Positions 17,236 to 26,845 are shown, counted from the first letter of the stretch. The stretch is 50,218 bases of DNA from Bacteroidales bacterium (GCA_031263015.1 JAISGN010000023.1:1-50218); one strand, 5' to 3'. Numbers and translations: made by a program. The notes: a model not told the origin generated them from the sequence alone.

Positions 17236-17611
17236 TGTCTTGCAAGAGAGCGGTTATCTTTGATAAGATTTTTGCCATACTTTCTTTTGTTTGCTCAAAA
17301 TCAAGTTCGGTAGTTTTTATGAGGGATACGGATATGTGGAGACGTGCATCCGATAGATTTAAAGAGGCTATGAAGTCGGTTTTTTGAAGTCTGTATGCCT
17401 CGCGAAGCAGTCTCTTTATACGATTTCTATCTACTGCTTTTTTGATATGTCGTTTTGGGGCGACAAGAAGTACATCAACTCCTTTTTTTTGCCCTTCGCA
17501 AACCATAAAACGAACGCTGAAAGGGTATGAAATGAACTTTTCTCCCTGTAAAAATAAGTTATCAATGATTTTTTGGCTTGAAAGTCGTTCGCTTTTGGGG
17601 AATTTAGCCAT
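17210..17611 (-). CDS. rnpA: Ribonuclease P protein component
   Basis: A 133-residue protein cofactor of RNase P. The start [10 protein letters not shown] at 17611 is chosen because the frame upstream only duplicates the hemD 3' end in another frame. It fits Rnp[10 protein letters not shown] at the N-terminus, [16 protein letters not shown], and the RNA-binding motif [18 protein letters not shown]. Its start overlaps the hemD stop by 8 bp, and yidD overlaps its 3' end, making a tightly packed cluster. The usual bacterial partner rpmH is not next to it. Confidence 0.93.
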   Translation of the reverse strand: MAKFPKSERLSSQKIIDNLFLQGEKFISYPFSVRFMVCEGQKKGVDVLLVAPKRHIKKAVDRNRIKRLLREAYRLQKTDFIASLNLSDARLHISVSLIKTTELDFEQTKESMAKILSKITALLQDNEDIKADI

Positions 17612-18527
17612 TTTTTTTGGCGTCTTTGGCTTTTGAAGTCTTGTTTTGTTCGGCTGATTTGACTTTTGCTGCTTCGCGTTTAATCTTTGCAGCCACTCTT
17701 GCTGCTTCTTCGCGTTTTTTAAGAATCTTTGCAATCTCTTCTGCTTCCAATTCTTCAAGGTATTTAGGGTAATCTTCCGGCTTTAAGTCTAAATAATTTT
17801 CTATTGCCATAACTAACGATAGATGTTTTGAGGAAGGAGCGGGAATAAGTACCTTAATACGGGCATTTTTTAAGGTTTGCTGGGTCTTTTCTCCAAAGGC
17901 GGCAAAAATAATATCTTGTTCTTTTACGGCAGGAAAACTTTTTATGAAACTTTTTGCCCCGATTGGCGTGAATACTGCGACCAAATCGAATTTTGAAATG
18001 TCAATTTCTTTCAAGTCCTTAGGCTCCGAGCGATACATAATAGCCTTTTTGAAATGTATTTTAGCCTTTTCAAGAGCCAGAAAGTTGTCTGCCGTAGCGT
18101 CTTCTGCACAAGGAAAGATGTAATTCTCTTCTTTATGGCGGCAAATCACCTCCATAAGATCTTTAAAGGTAACTTTGCCGAAAAATATCTTGCGTTTGCG
18201 ATACTGAATGTAGTTTTGCAAATAATTAGCAACGGCTTCCGTAACGCAAAAGTACTTCATAGTTTCGGGAATCTTTATTCGCAGTTCTTTAGCCATACGA
18301 AAATAGTTATCAATGGCTAATTTGCTGGACAGAATCACAGCCGTATAATCAAGAAGTGAGATTCTTTTAGTTCTAAACTCTTTATTGGGAATGCCAACCA
18401 CACTAAAAAATTTCTCAAAGGTGAGATTAATGCCGTCTCTCTCTGCTAAGCCTTTGTATTGAGACTTTTCCAAATTCGCAGGTGCGGGTTGTGAAATCAG
18501 AATGTTTTTTACCTCTTTCTTATCCAT
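17604..18527 (-). CDS. hemD: Uroporphyrinogen-III synthase (HemD) with basic C-terminal tail
   Basis: Encodes 307 residues. HemD closes hydroxymethylbilane to uroporphyrinogen III in heme synthesis. The fold is supported by NILISQPAP at the start, DYTAVILSSKLAIDNYF in domain 1, and FDLVAVFTPIGAKSFIKSF plus IIFAAFGEKTQQTLKNARI in domain 2, where the family carries its conserved T/G residues. The last roughly 45 residues form a Lys/Ala/Glu-rich helix (EEAARVAAKIKREAAKV). Its 3' end overlaps the rnpA start. Assignment rests partly on the known DUF4271-hemD-rnpA order of Bacteroidota. Confidence 0.85.
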   Translation of the reverse strand: MDKKEVKNILISQPAPANLEKSQYKGLAERDGINLTFEKFFSVVGIPNKEFRTKRISLLDYTAVILSSKLAIDNYFRMAKELRIKIPETMKYFCVTEAVANYLQNYIQYRKRKIFFGKVTFKDLMEVICRHKEENYIFPCAEDATADNFLALEKAKIHFKKAIMYRSEPKDLKEIDISKFDLVAVFTPIGAKSFIKSFPAVKEQDIIFAAFGEKTQQTLKNARIKVLIPAPSSKHLSLVMAIENYLDLKPEDYPKYLEELEAEEIAKILKKREEAARVAAKIKREAAKVKSAEQNKTSKAKDAKKNG

Positions 18528-18546
18528 TCAATATGTGTTTTCTAAT

Positions 18547-19359
18547 CTAAATGTATGAAAATAAAACCTTAATTGCAATGAGTAAAGGTATGATTTCCAC
18601 GCTGCAAAGATACAAAAATAAATAAAAACCGAAAGAATAAGTACTTTTAAGCAGCAAAACAAACCCTCTTAAAAGCCGTATCACATAAAGCAAAGCAAAG
18701 ATTATGAGAGCAAAGTAAAGTAACAATTTAGCGATATCAGGTTTGGCAAAGAAGGTCGCAAAAATCGGAAAAATTAACAAAGGAAAGCATAGTGCAAAAT
18801 AAACAATCTGATTGGAAATATAAAGCATTACGGCATTATATCTGCCTAACAAAACGCCCGAAAGATTAAAAAGAACCCATTTAACAAAAGCAAAAATCAT
18901 TATTCCCGCAATTGCTATCAATATGAACTGCCATTGTTTTATTCCGATATCAATTCCCCATACCGATGTAATCTTTTCACACATCAAAGCAACGATAAAA
19001 ACATATAAAATAATGACCGGAAGAATCAAAGATTTGTTTATAAGGCGTCCGTTCTGCAAACTGTTTTCAAAAACCTTGCGAGAAAAACAACATCTTATCA
19101 TATTGATAAATTCTTTTGCCCCATGCCTTATCAATAATGCAAAGAAGAGAAATAAAAACAGAAATATGACGAAAATGAAACTTGAATTGTTGTTTGCCGT
19201 TATTGGTTTTGTTGTTATGTTATCAGCAATGGCTCTTTCCTTTACAACAAACAGGGAATTTTTTGTATTTAAAGTCGGAAAAGAATCATTGAGCGTTTTG
19301 ACGCAATAGGTTTTGAAATCGGTGATTGAGTCTTTGCTATGAATAGAATCCTGTATCAC
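18547..19359 (-). CDS. DUF4271 membrane protein
   Basis: Encodes 270 residues with a first transmembrane segment (FVIFLFLFLFFALLI) at about 68-82 and five or six more in the C-terminal two thirds, in the pattern of the Bacteroidota family DUF4271. An N-terminal soluble stretch is rich in Asp, Ser and Thr. Function is unknown. Its constant neighbour is hemD, as here (19-bp gap). It starts 1 bp before the stop region of the C25 protease gene, so it is translationally coupled to that gene. Confidence 0.8.
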   Translation of the reverse strand: MIQDSIHSKDSITDFKTYCVKTLNDSFPTLNTKNSLFVVKERAIADNITTKPITANNNSSFIFVIFLFLFLFFALLIRHGAKEFINMIRCCFSRKVFENSLQNGRLINKSLILPVIILYVFIVALMCEKITSVWGIDIGIKQWQFILIAIAGIMIFAFVKWVLFNLSGVLLGRYNAVMLYISNQIVYFALCFPLLIFPIFATFFAKPDIAKLLLYFALIIFALLYVIRLLRGFVLLLKSTYSFGFYLFLYLCSVEIIPLLIAIKVLFSYI

Positions 19360-19360
19360 T

Positions 19361-22300
19361 TTATTTTGCTATTATAAGTTTTTTTCTAAACAAAGCCTTA
19401 TCGGAACGAATGCAAACAATATATTGTCCGGACTTGATATTATTTAAATCAATGCTTACTTTATTATTGTCCGTTGAGAGTTGATGATAAACAACCTTGC
19501 CCTGCATATTCATTATTATGATATCCGTTTTTCCCGACAGGTTTTCAATGTTCAGGATGCTTGAAGCAGGATTCGGATACATTGTTATGTTGTTGTCTTT
19601 CGTCATTTGCGGCAAATTGACTAAGGTTGCGCTCATCGGTAAATGCACCTTGTCAATCCAAGACGCATCTTCGCCGCTGCCAATGGAGTAATCCTTTACA
19701 TAAGACCATTGATAAGTATGTTTTCCCGCACTAACGGCAAAACTATATCTCGTCCAATCAACCTCACCGCTTAAAGTAAGTTTCTCTATGCCGTCAATAT
19801 AAAAATAAAACTTATCATAAAGATACTCAGACGAAACTTTGGCAAAGAATGATATGCTGTCATCCTGCAAAGCCTCAGCATTAAGCAGCAATGACGACAT
19901 TTCATCATCGGTTATTGAGCCCGAACGGGCAGAAGCTCTTCCTTCATACTTTACGGATGTGTCAATAATCCACTCTTTGCCCGAATGGCTCCACGCATAC
20001 CGAGAAAAATCCTGCGATTCGAAGCCTTCCGTACTGCCGCCAATGATAATATTGGTGAAATTCCTGATTGTTTTATAAGGATATGAAGATGCCTCAACCT
20101 TAAACCCTATAACGCTACTGTCATTCAAGGTTTCCGTAAGAGAAAAAGGGAATATAAAATGCTCATTTGCCCCAATGCCGAGTGCGTTTAATGGTTTTGA
20201 GCCATTCTTTAATACTATCGCATTATTGTTTAGCGAATATATCTTTACATCTCCGCTGTTTGACGCTCTATTGCCTTCATTGACAACATCAAACTCAATC
20301 AATGTATCGCCGTTTGCAAGATTTAATTTAAAATTAGCAATATCCAAATCGGGAGCAGAGGCTTTTAATTTCAAGGTATCAAAGAAGACCATTGCCAAAG
20401 TGCGTATCTCTATCGGCAATATGACTTCCTGATTATATGAAAGGGCGGATTGTAATTTGAAAGTCAAGGCTTCGTTTGCCGATATGGTTTGTGCGGAAGG
20501 TATATCGCCGCAATTGTATTCCTGTTGCAGAATCTGATAATTGCCATCTTCCGAAAGTTTGACTTTTACATCGTTTGCCGTCTGCAATCCGTAATTTCGT
20601 ATATCCAAAGAGAGGTAATACAGGCTGTCTGCTACGAATTCCGAAGTCGGATTATGATTTTCTTTTGTGAAAACCGCATTTGTCAATCCTAAATAAGGGT
20701 TTGGCGATGACGCTATTACAATTGAATCTATTAAAGGCTGATAAGATTGATTTGTAATCACGATTCGTAAAAATCCTTCTTGATTTAAGGGCGATAAAGT
20801 CAAATAACAATTTCCCAAAGAGTCCGCTTGCTTAGCCGTTAAGAGCGAATCGCCAACGCTTAATGCTACATAAGAATAAGGAACCGCACTAATATTCAAC
20901 GCACTTGTGCCGACAGGAATATCAGATGGCAGAGTAATGTTTTGTTCTTGCGGCATACCGATATAAGGCATTAAAGACGGGTCGCCGAACAGGTGATAAA
21001 TCTCCCGATAATACAAAGCATAATCCTTTAATGCCAATGTAACGGCACGATTGCCCGCCTGCATCATTTCGCCCTGCGTTACGGCATAATTGTCTCTTGT
21101 TTCGCCGTGACTATGGAACATTTTATCGTACATACCCAAAGAATTGCTGTCATAAGACGGCGTAAGACTTAAACTCTTATTTCCTACGCTAAAAATCCAA
21201 TCACCATCCCAATAAGTATTGTTTGATGCGGCTATAACGCCTATTGCTCCTTTGTTTTCGCCTCTTAACAATGCTTCGGCAAAACACTGATTGGCACTGA
21301 AATCACCTGATTTGCAGCAATTGTTAATAAAGAAGCCCACTCTGTTGTTTGATGGCATTGATGCCGCATGAGAAGATGATATAGAAGGAATATGCCATCC
21401 GGAAACAGAACAATGTCCGGTGTAATTAATGAAGCCATTGCCGTCATTAAACCTTTGTAAAATTGCATTGAAATTAGCGTTTCCCGAAGGCTCACTGCTG
21501 TTATAATATATTGAAGTGTCCAATCCGCTTAATTCTGCTTTCAAATAATTTATCTGACCATTGATTTCCGTTATTCGTTCGCTCTCTTCTCCGCCGACAA
21601 GCAAGGTATGGTTGAGGTAAGCAGTGTCCTGTAACTCAAACTTCTCATAAGCGATGGTTTTTTCCACAATTGCTCGCATTTGAGCAGTATCCTGTGCCGA
21701 AAAGCGCCCATAAAGCACATCTGCTATTGAGTCTGACGTGAAGTCTGCATAGTATAAATCCGTTATATGGTCGCCTGCCGAACTGTGAAAGGCGGATAAT
21801 TGTGCCGTATCGCCGCATAACAACAAGAAATCGGCAAAAGGTTCTTCCGAAGTCCTGTTATCCCATAATGATTGGAGGTATTGCTTAATTGAATTAGCGT
21901 TCCAGCCGCCTGAAATGTCGGAAGGATAGACCTCTTGCACACGAATACCTTCCCAAGTCTTCCAACGGATAAAGGGTTGCAGCGTTTGCCTGAATTCTTC
22001 CGCCGAAACAATAATCATTTTTCGCTCTTTCAGATTTGTTGCTATTGATTTGGTCGGCTTGTTATCACCATTATCTATTTCTATATCAACATCTATTGCC
22101 CCGAAACGGCGTAAAATATTTTCTTTTGCAAGATATGCCGCCGCCGGAACCTGAATCACATATACTTTTCTGTCCTTTTCAATTCCTAATTCTTTGATTC
22201 TCACCACTGATGTATCGTTTCCATCGCCCGAAGCATAGTATTGTGTGTCTAAAACAAACTCTTGTTCCGTTCCTGTCTTCATTAAATCGGGCTGTTTGGG

Positions 22301-22597
22301 GTAAAGACGCAAACCATCAGCCATTTGCTCATCCTTAACCGCAGAAATATTGTAATTAACCTTTACTTTGCCATCCAAAGACGTGTAAATAAGTTGATTA
22401 TAGCAAGGAATTAAAGGTCGTCCGCTTGTTTCGGTGGTGTAGGGCAGGGTCTTGTCGGTCAGCAACAGGAAACGGTCGTTACCGATTGAGACAGTGTCGG
22501 TTTTCAACGCCGAAAAATCAAAATGTAATGACTTTTGAGCCTGTCCGATGTTGATGGCGGCAAGGCAAAAGGCGAGCACGGCTAAATATTTCTTCAT
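19361..22597 (-). CDS. Gingipain-like C25 cysteine protease with T9SS type A sorting domain
   Basis: Encodes 1078 residues with a signal peptide ending INIGQA. Next comes a propeptide-like beta region (to about 190), then the C25 caspase-fold catalytic domain. The candidate catalytic His395 lies in NYTGHCSVSGW, and Cys428 in NNCCKSGDF, aligning with the Cys-x-x-Gly-Asp-Phe of gingipains. Ig-like and jelly-roll segments follow. The C-terminus is a type A sorting domain (TMYPNPASSILNIE, SGQYIVCIR, KKLIIAK). It could be a secreted protease or a PorU-like sortase; the clear cargo-type CTD favours a secreted protease. A -7 element lies at 22620-22627. Confidence 0.9.
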   Translation of the reverse strand: MKKYLAVLAFCLAAINIGQAQKSLHFDFSALKTDTVSIGNDRFLLLTDKTLPYTTETSGRPLIPCYNQLIYTSLDGKVKVNYNISAVKDEQMADGLRLYPKQPDLMKTGTEQEFVLDTQYYASGDGNDTSVVRIKELGIEKDRKVYVIQVPAAAYLAKENILRRFGAIDVDIEIDNGDNKPTKSIATNLKERKMIIVSAEEFRQTLQPFIRWKTWEGIRVQEVYPSDISGGWNANSIKQYLQSLWDNRTSEEPFADFLLLCGDTAQLSAFHSSAGDHITDLYYADFTSDSIADVLYGRFSAQDTAQMRAIVEKTIAYEKFELQDTAYLNHTLLVGGEESERITEINGQINYLKAELSGLDTSIYYNSSEPSGNANFNAILQRFNDGNGFINYTGHCSVSGWHIPSISSSHAASMPSNNRVGFFINNCCKSGDFSANQCFAEALLRGENKGAIGVIAASNNTYWDGDWIFSVGNKSLSLTPSYDSNSLGMYDKMFHSHGETRDNYAVTQGEMMQAGNRAVTLALKDYALYYREIYHLFGDPSLMPYIGMPQEQNITLPSDIPVGTSALNISAVPYSYVALSVGDSLLTAKQADSLGNCYLTLSPLNQEGFLRIVITNQSYQPLIDSIVIASSPNPYLGLTNAVFTKENHNPTSEFVADSLYYLSLDIRNYGLQTANDVKVKLSEDGNYQILQQEYNCGDIPSAQTISANEALTFKLQSALSYNQEVILPIEIRTLAMVFFDTLKLKASAPDLDIANFKLNLANGDTLIEFDVVNEGNRASNSGDVKIYSLNNNAIVLKNGSKPLNALGIGANEHFIFPFSLTETLNDSSVIGFKVEASSYPYKTIRNFTNIIIGGSTEGFESQDFSRYAWSHSGKEWIIDTSVKYEGRASARSGSITDDEMSSLLLNAEALQDDSISFFAKVSSEYLYDKFYFYIDGIEKLTLSGEVDWTRYSFAVSAGKHTYQWSYVKDYSIGSGEDASWIDKVHLPMSATLVNLPQMTKDNNITMYPNPASSILNIENLSGKTDIIIMNMQGKVVYHQLSTDNNKVSIDLNNIKSGQYIVCIRSDKALFRKKLIIAK

Positions 22598-22714
22598 TTT
22601 ATTACGGATAAAGTTGCTGCAAAGTTACAAAAATATTGTTTGGTCGCATTGCTGCTTGCTTTCCGTGTGTTGGAACGGCTCTTCGTCCGCATCGCACCTG
22701 CATTGGTTTTCATC

Positions 22715-22893
22715 AAAGGATGTTTGAGAAAAATAAAAGTGCGTGTCGCACGGACATTATTTTGTTTGGTAAAAATATAATGTCAGTGCGACACGCGCAA
22801 ACAGCCTTTCGTGCGAACGAAACAGCCTTTTAGAAAAATAAAACGCCGTTTCATTTTTACGAAACGGCGTTTTGAATTATTAAAACATTTGTT
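22715..22893. repeat. 21-bp array with embedded 20-bp inverted repeat, about 8 periods
   Basis: Unit starts at 22715, 22736, 22757, 22778, 22799, 22820, 22841 and 22862 keep the 21-bp phase. Units 1 and 5-8 have typical words (AAAGGATGTTT, AAACAGCCTTT twice, AAACGCCGTTT, AAACGGCGTTT). Units 2-4 are replaced by a 20-bp inverted repeat: 22741-22760 with 22777-22796, one mismatch, 16-base loop, containing GTGCGTGTCGCAC-like arms. The total length of the insert keeps the phase. Confidence 0.85.
22832..22873 (-). terminator. Terminator of the pyruvate oxidoreductase gene, made of array units
   Basis: On the minus strand AAAACGCCGTTTC pairs with GAAACGGCGTTTT (plus arms 22861-22873 and 22840-22852), then a T-rich run. 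It starts 23 bp after the stop at 22896 and consists of two neighbouring 21-bp array units. Confidence 0.85.
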
Positions 22894-22895
22894 TG

Positions 22896-25800
22896 TTATT
22901 TGCTCCAGTCCTCTGCAGCCATTCTTTTGTAGGAGTTGTAACGCCATTGGGCATTCTTTTGAGCGGAAGCAAACAATTCTGCCGCTTCTGCAGGGAATGC
23001 TTTCTTCAATGAGTTGTAACGAACTTCGCTATCAATGAATGCTTGGAATTTATCCCACTCAGGTTCTTTGGAATCAAGCGTAAATGGATTTTGTCCTTGC
23101 TCTGCCAACTCCGGATTGTATCTCCACAAGTGCCAATAGCCGCATTCAACGGCTCTTTTGCCCTCTTCCTGTGTCTTTCCCATACCAAGTTTTAAACCAT
23201 GGTTGATACAAGGAGCATAAGCAATGATAAGAGATGGTCCGTTGTAAGCCTCAGCCTCTTTAATGGCTTTAAGATATTGAGATTGGTTTGCTCCGATTGC
23301 CACTTGTGCCACATAAACATAACCATACGTTGTTGCAATCATACCAAGGTCTTTTTTGCGAATGCGCTTGCCTGATGCCGCAAATTTAGCAATTGCTCCG
23401 ACAGGAGTAGCCTTTGATGCCTGACCACCGGTGTTTGAATAAACTTCCGTATCAAGCACAAGGATATTGACATTCTCGCCACTTGCTATCACATGGTCAA
23501 GTCCGCCGTAGCCGATGTCGTATCCCCAGCCGTCACCACCAAATATCCATTGTGATTTTTTGATGATGTATTGTCTGTTTTCGTACAATCCTTTGCATAC
23601 ATCACAACCGCATTTCTGCAAAGTAGGCAATAGTTTGTTATATACTTCGGTTGTTATCTGCGCATCTTCTTTATTGTCCAACCAAAGTTGAAATAATTTC
23701 TTTTGTTCTTCCGAACAGCATGTGCAAACCAAGCCGTCTTTCATTAACTGCTCAACTCTGTCTCGCATTTTGTGAGTTGCGATAGCCATACCAAGACCGA
23801 ATTCCGCGTTGTCTTCAAATAAAGAGTTTGCCCACGCAGGTCCCTTGCCTTCGGAGTTAGTTGTATAAGGCATAGACGGGCAAGAGCCGCCATAGATTGA
23901 TGAACAACCTGTCGCATTGGCAATCATCATTCTGTCTCCGAAGAGTTGAGTGATGAGTTTGATGTAAGGAGTTTCACCGCAACCTGCACATGCGCCGCTA
24001 AATTCAAACAATGGTTTTGCAAATTGAGAGTTCTTTATATTCTTTGATTTATCTACCAAATTTTCTTTGTAACTAACATTTGCGGAAATAGCGTCCCAGT
24101 TTTTTGCTTCTTCCATTTGAGAGATAAGAGGTTTCATTTCCAAAGCCTTTGTTTTTGCAGGGCATACATCTGCACAATTACCGCATCCCGTGCAGTCAAG
24201 AACGGATACCTGCATTCTGAATTGCAAACCTTCAAATTCTTTTCCTGTCGCTTTAAGTGTTTTAACGGCAGGAATAGTTCTCATTTCCTCTTCATTTATA
24301 AGGAAAGGACGGATAGCAGCGTGAGGACATACCAATGAACACTGATTACATTGAATACAGTTTTCTGCAATCCAAGTCGGAACGTGAGATGCAATACCTC
24401 TCTTTTCGTATTGTGATGTTCCGCAAGGGAATGTGCCGTCTTCTCTGCCTGTGAAAGCAGATACAGGCAAAGCATCGCCTTCCTGTGCGTTGATAACATC
24501 AACAACATTTTTGATAAAGTCCGGACGCTCCACTATTTCTTTTGCATTGTCGGTTGCATTTAGCCAAGCCTTATCAATATCAATTTTTGTAACATCACCT
24601 CCTCTATCAACAGCAGCGTAGTTCATTTTAACAATGTTTTCACCTTTCTTACCGTAAGATTTGTCTATGGCTTTCTTCATTTGAGTTACTGCCAAATCAT
24701 AAGGAATAACGTTTGCTATTTTGAAGAATGCAGATTGCAGAATGGTATTTGTTCTATTGCCGAGCCCGATTTCTTCTGCTATTTTGGTAGCGTTGATAAT
24801 GTAGAAATTGATATTCTTTTCTGCTAATTCTCTTTTAATCTTTGCAGGCAAGTGCTTGATGGTGTCTTCCGCATTATACATTGAATTCAATAGGAATGTT
24901 CCGTTTGGCTTTATGCCTTTTAAGACCTCATACATATTCAGGTATGCAAAAACGTGGCACGCAACAAAGTCAGGTGTAGTTACCAAATATGGCGAGCGAA
25001 TAGGACTATCCCCAAAACGCAAGTGCGAACAAGTAAATCCGCCCGATTTCTTAGAATCATAAGAGAAATAAGCCTGACAATATTTATCCGTATTATCACC
25101 GATGATTTTGATGGAATTCTTGTTTGCTCCGACAGTTCCGTCTGCACCCAAGCCATAGAATTTCGCTTCAAAAGTTCCCGCTGTTGCCATTGATATTTCA
25201 GGCAACAAAGGTAATGAACGATTGGTTACATCATCTACAATACCAACGCTGAATTGATTTTTAGGATTGTCTGATTTAAGATTATTAACAACAGATATGA
25301 TTTGAGCAGGAGTTGTATCCTTAGAACTTAATCCGTATCTGCCTCCGATAATAAGAGGTTTATTTTCACAAGGAATATCCTTGCAGGAAGCGAAAGCCTC
25401 AACAACATCAAGATATAGAGGGTCGCCATTAGCGCCTACTTCTTTTGTTCTGTCAAGAACACATATTCTTTTCGTAGTTTCAGGTAATACTGCTCCGAAA
25501 TATTTCACAGAGAAAGGACGATAAAGATGAACGGTAACCAAACCTATCTTTTCTCCTTTTGCATTTAAGTAATCAATAACTTCTTTAATTGTATCCGTTA
25601 CGCTACCCATTGCCACAAGAACATATTCGGCATCTTTTGCACCATAAAATTCAAAAGGTTTGTATTCTCTGCCCGTAACTTTGGAGATTTTCTCCATATA
25701 AGAAGCCACAACGTCCGCAACAGCATCATAATAAGGGTTGCATGCCTCGCGTGCTTGGAAGAATACATCGGGATTTTGAGCCGTTCCTCTTGTAACAGGA

Positions 25801-26441
25801 TGTTCCGGATTTAGAGCATTGTCCCTAAAACGCTTCAAAGCCTCCTTATTAATCAAAGGAGCAACGTCTTCATTACTCAAAGCCTCTATTTTCTGTATTT
25901 CATGCGAAGTACGGAAGCCATCAAAGAAATGAAGAAACGGAACTCTTGATTCAATAGCCGACAAATGTGCAACAGCAGCAAAATCCATTGCCTGTTGAAC
26001 GGATGATGATGCCAACATAGCAAAACCGGTCTGCCTGCAAGCCATAACATCCGAATGATCACCGAAGATAGATAATGCTTGCTGAGCAATAGTTCTCGCA
26101 GTAACGTGAAGAACTCCGGGAAGCAACTCGCCAGCTATCTTATACATATTCGGAATCATCAATAGCAAGCCTTGAGAAGCCGTAAAGGTTGTAGATAATG
26201 CCCCCGCTTGGAGAGAACCGTGCAATGCACCGGCAGCACCTGCCTCCGACTGCATCTCAACTAATTTTACGGTCTCATCAAATATGTTTTTACGTCCGTT
26301 GGCAGCCCATTCATCTACATATTCTGCCATTGGAGAGGACGGAGTGATAGGATAAATTGCAGCAACCTCACTAAACATATAAGCCACGTGAGCAGCCGCT
26401 TGATTACCATCACAAGTCAAAGTTTTTTTTTCTTTTGCCAT
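22896..26441 (-). CDS. nifJ: Pyruvate:ferredoxin (flavodoxin) oxidoreductase
   Basis: A 1181-residue homodimeric enzyme that converts pyruvate and CoA to acetyl-CoA, CO2 and reduced ferredoxin, central to anaerobic energy metabolism. Domain order is complete: N-terminal pyrimidine-binding part with YPITPSSPMAEYVDEWA, CoA-binding region, two ferredoxin clusters (CIQCNQCSLVCP near 693 and CTGCGNCADVCP near 748), and C-terminal TPP domain with GCSSIYGG and GDGWGYDIGYGGLDH plus NTGGQASKATP. Extra cysteines (CTCC, CGCDVC) bind the proximal cluster. It is transcribed alone from the promoter at 26491-26522. Confidence 0.98.
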   Translation of the reverse strand: MAKEKKTLTCDGNQAAAHVAYMFSEVAAIYPITPSSPMAEYVDEWAANGRKNIFDETVKLVEMQSEAGAAGALHGSLQAGALSTTFTASQGLLLMIPNMYKIAGELLPGVLHVTARTIAQQALSIFGDHSDVMACRQTGFAMLASSSVQQAMDFAAVAHLSAIESRVPFLHFFDGFRTSHEIQKIEALSNEDVAPLINKEALKRFRDNALNPEHPVTRGTAQNPDVFFQAREACNPYYDAVADVVASYMEKISKVTGREYKPFEFYGAKDAEYVLVAMGSVTDTIKEVIDYLNAKGEKIGLVTVHLYRPFSVKYFGAVLPETTKRICVLDRTKEVGANGDPLYLDVVEAFASCKDIPCENKPLIIGGRYGLSSKDTTPAQIISVVNNLKSDNPKNQFSVGIVDDVTNRSLPLLPEISMATAGTFEAKFYGLGADGTVGANKNSIKIIGDNTDKYCQAYFSYDSKKSGGFTCSHLRFGDSPIRSPYLVTTPDFVACHVFAYLNMYEVLKGIKPNGTFLLNSMYNAEDTIKHLPAKIKRELAEKNINFYIINATKIAEEIGLGNRTNTILQSAFFKIANVIPYDLAVTQMKKAIDKSYGKKGENIVKMNYAAVDRGGDVTKIDIDKAWLNATDNAKEIVERPDFIKNVVDVINAQEGDALPVSAFTGREDGTFPCGTSQYEKRGIASHVPTWIAENCIQCNQCSLVCPHAAIRPFLINEEEMRTIPAVKTLKATGKEFEGLQFRMQVSVLDCTGCGNCADVCPAKTKALEMKPLISQMEEAKNWDAISANVSYKENLVDKSKNIKNSQFAKPLFEFSGACAGCGETPYIKLITQLFGDRMMIANATGCSSIYGGSCPSMPYTTNSEGKGPAWANSLFEDNAEFGLGMAIATHKMRDRVEQLMKDGLVCTCCSEEQKKLFQLWLDNKEDAQITTEVYNKLLPTLQKCGCDVCKGLYENRQYIIKKSQWIFGGDGWGYDIGYGGLDHVIASGENVNILVLDTEVYSNTGGQASKATPVGAIAKFAASGKRIRKKDLGMIATTYGYVYVAQVAIGANQSQYLKAIKEAEAYNGPSLIIAYAPCINHGLKLGMGKTQEEGKRAVECGYWHLWRYNPELAEQGQNPFTLDSKEPEWDKFQAFIDSEVRYNSLKKAFPAEAAELFASAQKNAQWRYNSYKRMAAEDWSK

Positions 26442-26490
26442 TGCTTTGTTTCTTTATTTTAATTTGAAAAAATCTTATTTTAAGCGACTG

Positions 26491-26522
26491 CAAAGGTAAT
26501 AAAATTTGGCGTAATGGGCAAA
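26491..26522 (-). promoter_or_regulatory. Promoter of the pyruvate oxidoreductase gene
   Basis: On the minus strand TTTG (26519-26522) and TACCTTTG (26491-26498) are 20 bp apart, close to the Bacteroidota consensus. The -7 element is 49 bp before the start codon. Confidence 0.75.
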
Positions 26523-26679
26523 GAAACAGCAGAGTTTTGATTGTTTTATTTGCAGACGCCAATCTGATATATGGATTATTCATAATATATGATTGGAATA
26601 TGCTTTCGTTATTTGCATATTTGGTTTGCTTGTTTGCAGATAAACAATGAATAAAATATTGCTGCACAATATGCTAACC

Positions 26680-26763
26680 AAACAGCCTTTCATTTTCACC
26701 AAACGCCGTAATATTTTTATGAAAGGCTGTTTCATTTTTCCCAAACAGCCTTTGATAAAAACA
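26680..26763. repeat. 21-bp phased palindromic array, 4 units
   Basis: Units at 26680, 26701, 26722 and 26743. Words are AAACAGCCTTT, AAACGCCGTAA, AAAGGCTGTTT and AAACAGCCTTT; linkers CATTTTCACC, TATTTTTATG, CATTTTTCCC and GATAAAAACA. Looser matches continue to about 26830. The gap 26442-26845 otherwise holds only the oxidoreductase promoter. Both strands stay open in one frame through the array as heptapeptide repeats (for example KQPFIFT, KGCFIFP), which I treat as noncoding. Confidence 0.92.
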
Positions 26764-26845
26764 AATGAAAGCAATGCCAAATTAATCCCTGCACAAGGGC
26801 AACTGAAACGCACTTTTGTTTTTTGCAAATGAAGATTAAAGAAAA

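Noticed and set aside
17612-17758. Longer N-terminus for RnpA
   Set aside because: It only overlaps the hemD tail in another frame; the RnpA family starts at [10 protein letters not shown].
19361-22597. Naming the C25 protein PorU (T9SS sortase)
   Set aside because: The cargo-type type A C-terminal domain and gene context do not distinguish it safely from secreted gingipain-like proteases; no PorV gene is adjacent.
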